A DNA stretch of 64,000 nucleotides from Trichaptum fuscoviolaceum (taxonomy: Eukaryota > Basidiomycota > Agaricomycetes > Hymenochaetales > Trichaptaceae): NCBI GenBank assembly GCA_910574455.1, contig CAJSYZ010000002.1, positions 3,683,671 to 3,747,670 on the forward strand, in the 5' to 3' direction. Position 1 is the stretch's first letter. Every line of letters starts with the position of its first letter. The notes below the pieces were generated by a model, which was not told the DNA's origin, ran no database searches, and was given only the letters and a program-made list of their open reading frames with translations. Shown piece by piece: positions 1-11,383 of the stretch. Made by a program: the position numbers and the translations under genes.

Positions 1-1914
1 TGCTCACTGAGCTATATGCAATAGATGTGTATACTGTTCTGGCACCATGGCTTACAGTACGTGATGCGTATCAGAAGTAAGATATAGCCGTAACTGATGT
101 GTCTTGTCATAGCCGATCCTTAAGCAGGCCACTGGAGTGCTCGGGGAAGGGAGCAAGGCAGTAATCGATTCTGATGATCAGTATGCTGTAAGATTCAAGT
201 TATTTTGTTGTACTTGAGCCCCGGTTAAACAATAACAGGTCTTCGACGATCCTGATGCTTCCGACCCTTCCCATAGCCTGTTGTCGAAAGATCACTTTGG
301 TCTTATCCTCAATGAACCGGCAGGGAAAATCGCAAAATTGGTCGTCGAACACACTGTGAACCTCATTGTCAAAGTAAGACAGGAGTTTTGCCTTCCATTT
401 AGTCGAGGCTCATTGAGGTTGCATTTCAGGCATGGTTCAATGACGACGACCCCCGAAGAATTATTGATGAAGTAAATCCATCTATTTTCTGACTGATGCG
501 TTCTGACGCATTTTGTAGATACTCGAGGCATTCCATCATCCTTACTATGCGACAGGGAGATCACAGATTCAGAGAATTATGATGGACCAGCTGGAACGCT
601 GGCTTGGGGGTCTCGGAGAGGACGAAGGTCGCCAAACAATCCAAGCCCTTACTAAGGTCGGTCACAAACACCCGCATTTGAACATGGGCGCGCATATATT
701 AACTTCTTTTATGTTGCCTCATGGCAAATACAGGAGAGTGTGCGGAACGGTAAAAACAAACGCTTAGGGTCAGAAGGTAATGCGAGCGGTGCATCGTATT
801 CCGAGCCTGTTTCCGGTTACGGATCAAATACGAACTATGGCTCTCAAGGTGGCTATGAGCCCCAACAGAATTTGGAGACAAATCAAGGGCGGCGATACAA
901 TCAACAGCAGGGTATCGCATACGGTGGTAGGTGCAAATGTGAAGTACAGGACGGCCTTGGGTTGATTAGATCTTGTTCCGATAGGTGTCAGTGAGGAAGT
1001 TAGGTCAAATAACTCTGCTAATGCCGAGTCGTTCTTCCGGCCCAACGATGAAAATAGACACGAGAAGAAACACGAAGGCAGTGGGCGCCATTATAAGGAC
1101 GAGGACTGTCAGCTTGCTTTGTTGGCCAGTTTGTATGCGATTATCTGATTTTTGTTCTTTCATAGCGCACCAGGGTTACGGTGGAGGTGATACCGGTTAT
1201 TACAACCGGGATGTAGATAATCAGAGCGGCCGCCAAGCTCAAGAATATGATAATAGTGAGTTCACAAGACAGATGGAATGACGGACGGCAGAACGCTGAT
1301 CCGTGCACGAATAGACTATGGCAGCCGTAGTAGCCAGAATCAGTACGGCGGCGAGACCGGCTCTTATGACCGCGGTGAAAACGACTATGGAGACGGAGAC
1401 TCCTATTCGCGGCGGCGCAATGAAACTCAGAACGACTACAGCTATGGACACCAGGCTCAAGCACCGTCGTACGACAGCTCTTTTGCGGGCGGTGATGAAA
1501 GGCAAGAACACCATGGCCGTCGACGCCATGATGAGGAGCCGGTGAACACGTACGAATCTTCGGCCCGGACCGGGTATCAGCCGTCATACCAGCAGCCAGT
1601 ATACGGCGGAGGCGGATTTGAGAATAACGAATTCTCGTCAGGAGGCGATGTGCAACACTGAACAGGGCCGCGGGGAGTATGGGGGTGGCAATGAATTCTC
1701 TGGGGAAAACGAAGAACATCGCCACAAAAAGCATCATAAGAAACATGAGAAGCGTGAGGAGCCCGACGAAGTCAGCGAGTCGTATGATGGCGGATATGGC
1801 GGCAGGCCGTATGGAGGGAACGATGAAACGTTTGGCGCCGAACGACTGAATCTCGAAGACCGGGAGGAGAGCCATGGAGGTCGACACCGACGCAGGGACG
1901 ACTACTACGAGTGA
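1..1914 (+). CDS. Het-C-like protein (heterokaryon incompatibility family), C-terminal part, 5' truncated by the window
   Basis: About 419 residues are visible. Exons fit at 3-56, 113-187, 239-373, 430-471, 519-656, 734-926, 1166-1255, 1315-1598 and 1666-1914, all in phase. The conserved part reads SKDHFGLILNEPAGKIAKLV, then AWFNDDDPRRIIDEILEAFH and WLGGLGEDEG. I associate this pattern with the fungal Het-C/TinC family. The last ~230 residues are low-complexity Gly/Tyr/Gln/Asn-rich (repeated YGG, SYD) with a His/Lys block HRHKKHHKKHEKR, as in the glycine-rich tails of Het-C proteins. In Neurospora, Het-C alleles act in non-self recognition after cell fusion; this orthologue need not. The 239-base intron 927-1165 is unusually long here and may hide another exon. 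Family call fairly confident; function is inference. Confidence 0.72.
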
Positions 1915-2501
1915 ACCTGATGCTCTGATGAAGTGGAGAAAGCAGGTAAACGGAAAGAAGTATTAGGCGGATGGCCGTGCTTGTCGGTCGAAAGCCTAGG
2001 TATTGTATGTATGCGTATTAGAGAGACTATTTGTTGTAGGAAGAGACCCAATAAGCACAGATTGCAATTGGATGAATGAGATGTGGATTGCAATAAGACA
2101 AGAAGAGGAAGTAAATGCGCATGGGGCCATTGAGAGCTGATTGAAGAGCTAAATGGCCAATAATAGGAGAAAAAGGTATATTGTGGTTACGTATGACGCG
2201 TGACGCGGCCGAAAATAGAAGGACATGTCTGTTTGCCAAACAAAGAAATGGGAATTTATTTATATACAGAGCAGAGGAGGAGGAGGAGTTGACTGCCTCG
2301 TGTTGAGAGATTGCTGGTCTGCCCTTTCCCTCTCTCTCTTTCCACCTCTTTCTTCACTTCTCCCCACCGTCCTCAGCGACGACGACGCCTACGACCGCGA
2401 CGACCGCGACGACTGCAACGAGTTCAAAAGGCACTTACCCCAATCCCCCTACCTGCCATATCAATTCTCCTTCCTCTCTTCTGTCTTCATAGACGACTCG
2501 A
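1915..2501. promoter_or_regulatory. 3' flank of the Het-C-like gene and CT-rich leader of the first bHLH gene
   Basis: No gene seen. From about 2318 to 2480 the + strand is strongly pyrimidine-rich (runs of CTCTCT and CTTTCC), as is common just upstream of well-expressed fungal genes. It leads directly to the start codon at 2502. Confidence 0.4.
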
Positions 2502-3724
2502 ATGGACCAGCATCATCATCATCAGCAGCACCCGCACCAGCAGGAGCACATCGACATGCAGCATGACCCGGGTCTTGCACAAGCACAATACGGTTTTTAT
2601 CATCCTCAAGAAGCTGCCGATCCTGCCTATGCTATTCCTTTCCCCCACCAGATGGCTAATTACGAAGTCGTGCCGGCCGCGCCTCCGCCTCGTGGGTTGA
2701 TCCATATCCTCGTGTTCACCCTCTGCTCATCTCGCTGATCTCTTCACTGTTCTCTAGGCCAAATGTCTGCTGGCGAGCTGCAGCAAGCTCTTCAGTTTCG
2801 TTCCCTGAACCTCATGCCCAACCACCAGTACCCTAACCCAGTTTACCCACCCTCTTCTCCAACCAACCTAAATTTGCCTCTTTCTGGCGCATCGTCGCCT
2901 CCCCCGCATTCTCCGAGTCAGTACGACCCTTTGTCTCCTCCAATTTCTGGCTCCGATACGTCCGCCGACGGCATTTACATCTCGAGGAATAGCAGCGGTA
3001 CCACTTCTCCATCCTCTTCCCGAGGCAACAGTCTTGTTCACAGGAATCCTCTCCGTTACAACCCGACTCCTTCTCCGTCTGGTTCCTCACACCGCCGAGG
3101 ACGCGGCCGCTCCGTAGACTCCGACGAAGACGATCATTCCAATATGATGTCCGTAGTGCAAGAGATTGCCCACAGCCGGAAAGAGGCAACGCGCAGACAG
3201 CGCATAGAGGCTGAACAGAGGCGCCGGGATGAGCTAAGGGATGGCTATGCCAGACTCAAGGATGTGCTTCCTGTTTCAAATCAGAAGAGCAGCAAAGTCT
3301 CATTACTCGAACGAGGTACGCATTTAGATCTGCACTGGCGCTTGGTGCTGGGGGGAACGATGTTAATGTATACATTTTGTTAATAGCGACGAACTACATT
3401 ATTCAGCTTGACAAACAAACGCGTCAGATGCAGACTCGTCTCGCTGCACTTGAAAGCGAAGTTCAAAGACTTCGTTCATTAAACGAGAAAATATCACTCA
3501 GCGTGGGCAGTACTACGCCTGAAATCGGAGGAGGCATGGGCCTGCAGCCCATGTCGCTTGTCCATCCAATGGATCGACCATTATCACCGCCCCCTGAAGG
3601 AGTTCAACATCTTCAACCCCAACAACAGCAACAACTATCTTCTGCGCATGACCTTCTTCCTGTCGTTGGAGATCATCCTAACGAGGATTCGAGTGGCTCT
3701 GGCTCAGACGGAGGTTACAACTGA
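2502..3724 (+). CDS. bHLH transcription factor (paralogue A)
   Basis: Three exons, 2502-2691, 2758-3315 and 3387-3724, give 361 residues. The N-terminus is His/Gln-rich (MDQHHHHQQHPHQQ). A Ser/Pro-rich stretch follows, with an acidic patch SDEDD just before the DNA-binding region. The basic part RRQRIEAEQRRRDELRDGY starts near residue 208. Helix 1, a loop with PVSNQKSSKVSLLER and helix 2 run to about 260. The second intron interrupts helix 2 exactly where the other bHLH gene in this window is interrupted. A leucine-rich coiled segment (LDKQTRQMQTRLAALESEV) follows, so it should dimerise. The tail holds a poly-Gln run and ends in a Ser/Gly/acidic stretch. Expected to bind E-box type DNA in the nucleus; targets are unknown. 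Confidence 0.9.
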
Positions 3725-6700
3725 GGCTCCTCTTCAACCGAATTCATTCAAGTGCGATTTTTGGCGGTTCTGCAGCTTGTTTCTGCTATTTATACGCTTT
3801 CTCTTTTCGTGATACGTCATTGACTCTCATTTCTTGTTTTCCTCCATATATCTCATCCACTATCTCTCGTCCATCTATTGTTCTCTGTTTTTTGTTGTTG
3901 TTGAAGGCTGGTGCTTCTTGTTTTATGGGACCAGTCTTAAATCGCATTTGGCCCCGACTATCGCATTTTCCAGTCACGAAATTCCCCAAGCCTGGAGCTT
4001 TTGGGGCTTTCTGCCATTCAGTTACCGGCGAAATCGTGGTCCCTCTTGGTAGGGGGACAGGAAAGTCTGCAATTCCGAGGTCCAACTAATTGCACACCTT
4101 GACAATCTTGTCGACTTCGTCAAAATCCCGGCTTCCACTGTCGAATTTCGCGGAGTCAATTCCCATAAATGCATCGCTTCTCCTATCGGCGACAGTCTTT
4201 TGTACTGCTTCTACTCAGCACCTTGTCTGCCTTTGCTATGTCCCGCTGGCCTACTATCACCCTAAATCATCCATCGCTTTCGCCGTCAATTGCATCGGCG
4301 ATCATTGTACTTGATTTCTCATTTTATCGCAAATTCTCAAGATCATCCATCTCGTTCCTCTCGACCATCGGCCAACGGGCATGGCAGTCTTCCTTGTACC
4401 AGTATGCAAGCACCTCCTTTCCATCCGCAAATAACGAAGGACACGACTCCCAGACTACGAACGAACAGATCATTCTTACGACAAATACACACACACAGCA
4501 TGCCGAGAGCGCCCCAAGACGAAGGACATATCATGTTAATTTTGTTTTCGCTGAAGAAGTGACATCGCACAACCAAAACTCCCATTCTCCATGCTTCTCT
4601 CAGAAGATGAAGTTGGCTGGCGACATCTCCAAATCTACCTTATCGACCTTTGGGGCCTCAAGTGGAGGACGGACGGAGAAGAGTACTCCTCAATTCGAGG
4701 TGAACGTTTGGAGACGGATCAAATCAATGGACCGAAAGTCGCCAAACAAGCCAATCAGACCAAGGACAGCTGTACATTATGTAGTGAGAGTAGTCTCGTT
4801 CGTCGTTTCACAATAAAATGTAGTTGTGTCCTTCATTGTGTTGTATCTCAGACCCTCTTTGTTTATCGACCTGGCAAATGAAGGAGGGTCTCGATTGAAT
4901 CGATAGAATGCTCCCAGAAACGGAAACTGAAAATACTGTAAGATCCAGAAGGACACATGTCGACAAAGCCCAGACAGCACGAGGCAGTTAATCCGTCAGA
5001 CCCCATCACTGAGCACAGCGAGATAAGCAAGAGAATATTGGGGTGTCGCTTTCCACTCTTTCTCTATTTTGTAGTAAATGGGCAAAGAGTAAAGACCTGT
5101 GACGGATAAGCATAGTCAACTCCTTAACGAAGGTTTTTGAAACAATCATCTTCGATAGAATGGAACGAGGTACGTTTCGAAGTCAAGCTTGTGACGCGGA
5201 GCCATGGATTTCTCAGTATGTTTCTGAAATGGAATGAAATCTGACGGGATATCAACAATCTGGTCAGGTGTGAACGAAAATATGAAGTTTTGCACAAACA
5301 TCAAAATCCATCTGCGACAGTTCACTAAGCTCGGACCTCCTGATACTCCACGGAGCAAGAGGTAACGAAATCCCTCGCTGACAAATGGGACAGTAACGGA
5401 GCATTGGAGGCTTTAAAGAGCGCAAGCTTTAAAGTTTCTCTGTGACTTTTCAGACAGAGCCGAGAAAAGCGGTCTCGTGAAGAGGATGGATCAACCGAAG
5501 GAAAGGGCTCGGACGCGCCATCCGATGTCCGGCGTAGAGGCTCCGAGATGCAGAAGACATCGACTTCAATGGTCACACTGGTGATTAGGTGAAAGGGCCA
5601 GAGGGGTAGACAGCGCAGAGATAAAGAAAACGGTCGGTGGAAGAAGTAGAAGACGCGTCGCCGTTATCGATGGGTAGTTAGATAGATACCAGAGGTCACG
5701 ATGGGCATCTTTCGACTGCAGAAGGAAAAATTAGCAAGGTCGTCGTATCTCTCCCCCGAAAAGAAAAGTTAGCCGGGCACGATACCCGAAGGACAGAACA
5801 GGGGGTAAATGAGAGCTGCAACAAAATGCGATAAATCTTACGGAGATGCTGCGATTGCCATCGTAGCAGATGAAGGAAGAGTGAAGAGCGGTGAATTAAA
5901 CCTGGGCCTCCTAACCAGATGTTCTAAGGTTCAATATGCTCTGGGTTTTGCGCGCAAATGAGACGAAGTGGGTAAGGGGGCAAGGCAGCGGAAGTTCCGT
6001 CGGATCCTCCACTGACCGCTGTCTGCGGATGGTCATCAAAGAGTGAACGTCATGAACAGGTGTTTTATGGATGGGGACACACCAAATTTGTTGAGGGGGG
6101 AGTCAAGATGAAGAATGGGAGGCAAGTCTGGTCGGCTGCATTTGCTCGCGAGTGAAAGCGAGCAATAACACAATATCAGAGACCTGGACATGAGGCTTCG
6201 CCGTCTTCCCCCCTCTCAATCCCTTCTCAAGATTAACAGAAAATTGGTCGAAGGGAATGCTTGTTAAACGAGGACATACCAAATAGCTTCGGGAACCAAA
6301 CTTTGTGGGATCGACCTACGAGAGTTCTAGAACTTATGTTTGAGTAGATCGTACTTTGCCGCCAATTGACTGAGTCCGTGGCCTCGCGAATGAAGGTAGA
6401 AGTGCTTATCCGTCCGATTGGCTACAAAAACGTTGTCCTCATCAGCACAAGCCGCGAAGGAGCAAAACACGAGTCCCCGTTGGAGGAGAGGGGATTCAAA
6501 TGACATGAGAAGGGCAAAGGGGCGTTTGGTTGCAAGGGGGAGTTAGGGCTTGTGAAAGAGATACCCCGCACCAAGTGTTAAGACCTCGTGTATCAGCTAT
6601 TTCTCTACGACTGAATGCCACTCGTCGGGTATAGTGAGCGTCGGTTATTCAGAATACATTGCATACACACCGTATTGTAGCATGCGGACGCGCGCATCTC

Positions 6701-7912
6701 ATGGAACGTCCGAAGAAGAGTGGTGTACTCGCCGTTTCCCTCTGTCCGAAGAATTGATCCGCCGATACGGTGAACTAGTGTTTGCAGCCAAGCTTTGGGC
6801 CGTATTAACACACAGCCGAATCAACACAGTGGCCCATTGTCGACCGTTAGAAGCCCTCTATGTGAGCCAAGGAATATTCTTTCCTTTCTATTAAATGGTA
6901 GACATGCTAGAAGCTGAGCCGTGCGATATAATTCCGAGGAGTCCCAGCACGTACGTGTTCTACTCCTGTCTTGATGACAAGTCCAGAGAGGTAGCGGAAG
7001 GCCTTCTCGTAGAATTAAGGGCAACAATCAGAGATTCTTTCTCGCACCAGGAAATGCAAGCCAAAGAAAAGCCATTCGAAATGTCAACTCAGGATGTCGC
7101 TTGTTGCCTGTGATCCGGGTGTTGCCGCCTATCATTAGAAACATCCAGATGGCAGAAAACCTTGTTTGTGTGGGCGCCGTCTTATATTAAATATCGAAGA
7201 TATCGCCTTGTACATTCCGACTGACCAAGGATACGAATAAGGGAAGAAGAGGGTTCCCCCTCGCAGATGAATAGTCCCGCGACGCTCGCTTTCCGTCCTA
7301 GTGGCAAAGTTCACGAAGACATTCTCGGCGAGGGCGATGAAGGCACATCAGAAAGACCCTTCAAGTTATCAGAAGGTATTTGTCTGAGTATATTTATAGC
7401 AGATCTTTGTGGCCACGAGTAGAACACGCGTTGTGCGGGATAGGAGGTTGAGGAAGAGCAGGTTGAAGTCAAGAAGAGACTTCCTTCAGCGAGCAAGAGG
7501 CTACCGCTCCCAGGTACCCTAAATTAGAAGGTTGTGATATGTGACACCGCCGTACCTAGTTGTGACTGCGATAATCCGTCACGCTATGACCGCATTAGCA
7601 GTTAGCGCATTTCGCATATGCGCCAGATGGCCAACGTTCGCACAGGACAGGGGCCTGCTTCGCTGCACGACTTGCTCTCGTCCACCACGTAGAGCTGCGA
7701 TAGTCAGCGACTTAGCTCTCAACGGAGTCCTGACAGCTTCTCTCCTCTCTCTTAACGACCTATTTTCTCTGTATTCCAGGACGCGCCTTTTCATTCTTTT
7801 CATTGTAACCTGCGACGAAGCGATACCCGAAAGTCTATATCTTTCTATCTCATCTATCTACGCTCTGCCTTGAATACTCCGAAGAAGCTTTTCTCAGATC
7901 AGCTCTCAAATC
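3725..7912. other. 4.2-kb stretch without a convincing gene
   Basis: This holds the 3' flank of the bHLH gene and the promoter side of the membrane-protein gene at 7913. Open frames exist (for example a Ser-rich 215-codon frame at 4169-4816) but none shows recognisable domains, splice-supported extension or the codon character of the neighbours. Frames at 6634-6894 and 6895-7113 lie in the same phase, separated by one stop. The stretch may hold untranslated exons or decayed sequence. I see no terminal repeats around it. Confidence 0.4.
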
Positions 7913-9150
7913 ATGTGGTACGTCGGCCGATGATCGTGTTTTTCACAAGGGTTTTCTTATGTCCTTACTTTCTTACCAGGTGTGACAACTGTCTGCTCCT
8001 CCTGCCTCTGGTACGCAACTTTCTCCTCGGCCGCCCGGTGCAATATGGGTGAATATAGTTCTCTGATGCTTCATATCATGGGCGTAGCGCCATGGTGCCA
8101 TAGCATGGGGAGTGATCATTGTGGTAAGTTTATATGCCGCACAGCAATGACAAAACTAGCGAGAATCTAAGTTGGTCCATCGCACAGCTCTATAGCATAG
8201 CAGGGGGGATCTTTCTCCTCAGGTACGGTCAGTACCTGTACTTCGTCTACCCAGAATGGTGCGTTTCTGCTCCCGCTCAGCGATAGTGCATGGGAAACTG
8301 ATTCGCTTTTTGTCTATCTCTTGAATGTAGGCAGATCTATGGTGGCATCGGACTGGCAGTTGCTGCCGCAGCGGCGATCAATATCCTTGCCCTTTCGAAC
8401 GTAAGTCCTAGGCTATTGCTATGTGTAGACTGATGCACAATAGCCGATCTACTCGCAAAACTGACTCATTGCTTCGCACCGGTGCCGCGGACATTCTCTA
8501 TCCCCTTCTTCCACCGTCTTCCAGCGCTCTTACATCTGGACAAGAGTTTGCAAGTTCATATGGCCATTCGTTGTCGTTCTAAGCGCTGTGCGGGCCATCA
8601 TCATGATCGTAGAACTCCAGAGAGGGTGAGTAAAAGAATCCGCAGAGTCACTCTAAGTCCTTCGGTGTGCGGCTTCCAGTTCCGATGCGCCTCTGTGACT
8701 TCACATCGATGCTAACCTTACGGTGTTTTAGGAAGGACAACATTGCTTGGGAATGTGAAAATGGAGGTCAGCTTTGGACGGACTCCGTCACCTCCGGCTA
8801 CGACAATGGGACTTCTTTTCCTTCCGGATTCTGTGCATCTGGCTTCTCCAGCTTATACGCTGCTTTCATTGGCGGTCTGCTGGTCGATCTGGTTTTCCAG
8901 GTATGTACTTGGTGGTGGCCAAACAATACGCAGATAGTCCGTATATTGTCACTCACCATGTTCGGACAGATGTACATGCTATTCTTGAATTGGAGGTTCT
9001 CCAAACGTTTAGAACACTACAGGGAGATGAAGGGCCCATTCTTCGGGGGTACGTACAATTCGCATCGGAGGATTCCTCCTTTCATGTCCGAAATTCCGGT
9101 GCAATCGATTGACATCGGGAATTCTTCTGTCAGGGTATTACAATTCATGA
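7913..9150 (+). CDS. Small four-span membrane protein, nine exons
   Basis: Exons at 7913-7917, 7980-8010, 8088-8123, 8188-8258, 8331-8400, 8525-8625, 8732-8900, 8970-9048 and 9134-9150 join in phase to 192 residues. The first exon is only five bases (ATGTG). The protein begins MWCDNCLLLLPLRHGAIAWG. Four hydrophobic stretches are clear: residues ~6-36, ~50-72, ~80-102 and ~130-160. A loop with ECENGGQLWTDS and two Cys lies between spans three and four, and the C-terminus is short and polar (FFGGYYNS). I do not recognise a named family; it has the look of a conserved fungal tetraspan protein of endomembranes. The exon structure is well supported by phase and reading continuity; function unknown. 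Confidence 0.8.
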
Positions 9151-10372
9151 GCTCGACCTGGCTCATTGAATGCAATGGAACTGTGGCCGAAGGATAATAA
9201 GTTCGCTCCGCTATCCACCTTCTCATTATTATGCACCCTTGGCGAGGCCACTAACGACACATCGATGATGACACTTTTTGATGACTTTTACGAACTAACG
9301 ATTGTTTTTACGAATAAGTTCTGTTTTGGATTTTATATTATGTTGTAATCGGCGTTTACGCACCGAGCTGTGGACTATATTGCTATTTGCTAGCTTCGTT
9401 TGTTTTACTATCATTAGGAAGCCGATAGCACGCGGCTACGAATGAGTTGTCTAACTGCTCCAGAGTAATAAGCGGGAAGGGCGCCATAGCACGATCCCAG
9501 AAGTGGAAAGACGCCGAGAGCGAAATAATGAAAGCCCTTACTGCGGGATTGATGCTGATGGAGATGGGAGAATATTGAGGAGAGCAAGGACAAAGAGGGG
9601 AAAGAAGTGCCTCGAGGCATCTGAGTTTATTTGTATGGGCCTATGCGTAGGAGAAAAGGAGGGTTTAAGGGCAAGACTGTATGGATTAGGGACGACATCG
9701 ACGGATCTTGCTTCTTTTGCAATCGGAAACCGGTGCGATGCGAAGAGCAAGGGCTTTATGCATGGAACAGATTTAATAATTAATGTGCGCTGGTACGAAG
9801 TATCGTGAACCGGTGATGGCCTTGGTGATGACTTTCATTTCGCGGAAATGCCATGTGAAGGCTTGAAACGGGGCCAAGCGTGGACCCATAGAGCCAAAGC
9901 ACTTTGTATTCTGGACGGTGGTCTACGTTGGCTGCTCTCGCAGGAATGGAGCATAGGCCGATGTGCGAAGGGACGTGGTGGCGAGAGCAGAGGTTGATGG
10001 AGGAGAATGGAGAGGATGGCCATGGCTCAATAGCAGAAGGACAGGCACCAGAGAGCTGGGTATAAGTTGCCTTATTGGGATCTAATATACCGTATCAGCT
10101 GGACCATCGCCGCCTTGTAATCTCCGATCGAATCTCAGAGACCACCCTGGCCATCCAGCTCCTATAAATCCACCCTCGACGGAACCAAATTCCTCATTCT
10201 CCCCATCCTCCCGTCTCCTGCCCTCTCCCTCTGCCCGCCTTCCCTACTTACCTCCAATCCGCCCTTCTTGATCGCATACACTCCGCCCACACTCTATTCC
10301 TACTTTTCTTAACGTTCTCCACGAGTCTCCTTTTCTGCCTTCTCTTCTCAGCTTCTCGTCTTCATCATCTCA
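9151..10372. promoter_or_regulatory. Intergenic region and CT-rich leader of the second bHLH gene
   Basis: No gene seen; an open frame at 9503-9808 has no support. From about 10185 to 10370 the + strand is pyrimidine-rich (CTCCCCATCC, CTCTCCCTCTGCC), resembling the leader of the first bHLH gene at 2318-2480. Confidence 0.4.
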
Positions 10373-11383
10373 ATGGCTTCGCATATCGACCAGCACCACT
10401 TCGAGCACCTCGACCGCCCAAAGTCTCCGTCCTTCACCATGGATACATCGAGCCCGGCCTTCCCATATGCCCATGACTACGGCTTCGACTACCTCCAGTT
10501 CCCTCACTCCCCCTTCAACGTCAACGGCGTCGCTTGTACGTTTTCGACATTTGCTTCCGTTTATCTTGCACAGCATACTTACTGTACCTTTTCTTCGTAA
10601 TAGTGCCTGGCTCCTCCCCGCACATGGGCTTTGATTCCTTGAGCCTCACTGGCACCGGTGGTCTTCCGGACTACAGCTACTCGCCCAGTGCTTCGTTCAC
10701 AACAGGATCGCCTGCTCGCCCATTCACTCCCCCCGAAGGCGCCAGCATTCAGCCCGCACTCGTGAGCAACGGTGAGCTGTCCTCCGACAGCATGCCGTCC
10801 AACGCGGGCCGGAAGAGCCGCTCCAACTCGACCGTGGGAGCGGGTTCGCCTTCGTCCATTCATGGCGCCCTTCCCACGCCCAGAGGCCAGCATCGCTTCA
10901 ACCCCTTGGGTGCCCGCACCAGCCAGCGCGAGCGCAAACAGCGGAGGGCATCCAAGGACGACTTTGCCAGTGACGACGATGAGGAGGACTTTGCGCCCTC
11001 GACCTCTGCTGCCAACTCGGACATGCGCCGCGAGGAGATTCGCCGCCAGCGCATCGAGTCTGAGCAGCGCCGCAGAGACGAGCTCCGCGATGGCTACCGT
11101 AGGCTCAAGGACGTTCTGCCGGTTTCCAACCAGAAATCTTCCAAGGTTTCTCTTCTGGACCGTGGTATGTACCAAAGCTACCTCTTAGCAAACCAGTTGA
11201 CCAATCCCTTCTTCAGCGACTACCCATATCAAGTATCTCGAGATGACCCAACAACAGCTTCAGACGAGGCTAAACCAAGCTGAGATGGAGACGCAACGTC
11301 TGCGCTCGCTCAACGAGGCACTCATGCTGAGCACAGCTGAGCGCCATGGCGCCGTCCTTGCATCCCAGCAACCGGGCTTCTGA
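10373..11383 (+). CDS. bHLH transcription factor (paralogue B)
   Basis: Exons 10373-10535, 10604-11164 and 11217-11383 give 296 residues. The N-terminal half is Ser/Pro/Gly-rich. An acidic patch (SDDDEEDFAPS) precedes the bHLH region at about residues 196-255: RRQRIESEQRRRDELRDGYR, then PVSNQKSSKVSLLDRATTHI. The bHLH core is nearly identical to that of the gene at 2502. Both introns lie at matching places: after a short N-terminal exon, and inside helix 2 following the LLER/LLDR motif. A leucine-rich coil (LEMTQQQLQTRL) follows and the protein ends soon after, without the Gln-rich tail of paralogue A. The nearest reading is an older duplication in the same orientation with diverged flanks. 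Nuclear regulator; targets unknown. Confidence 0.9.

Noticed and set aside
1141..1887. 248-codon minus-strand frame
   Set aside because: Runs opposite the low-complexity Gly/Tyr-rich exons of the Het-C-like gene; an artefact of repeat composition.
4169..4816. 215-codon frame downstream of the first bHLH gene
   Set aside because: Ser/Thr-rich chance frame without conserved motifs or introns; most likely 3' flank.
10579..11175. 198-codon minus-strand frame opposite the second bHLH gene
   Set aside because: Antisense shadow of the coding exon produced by its GC-rich codons.
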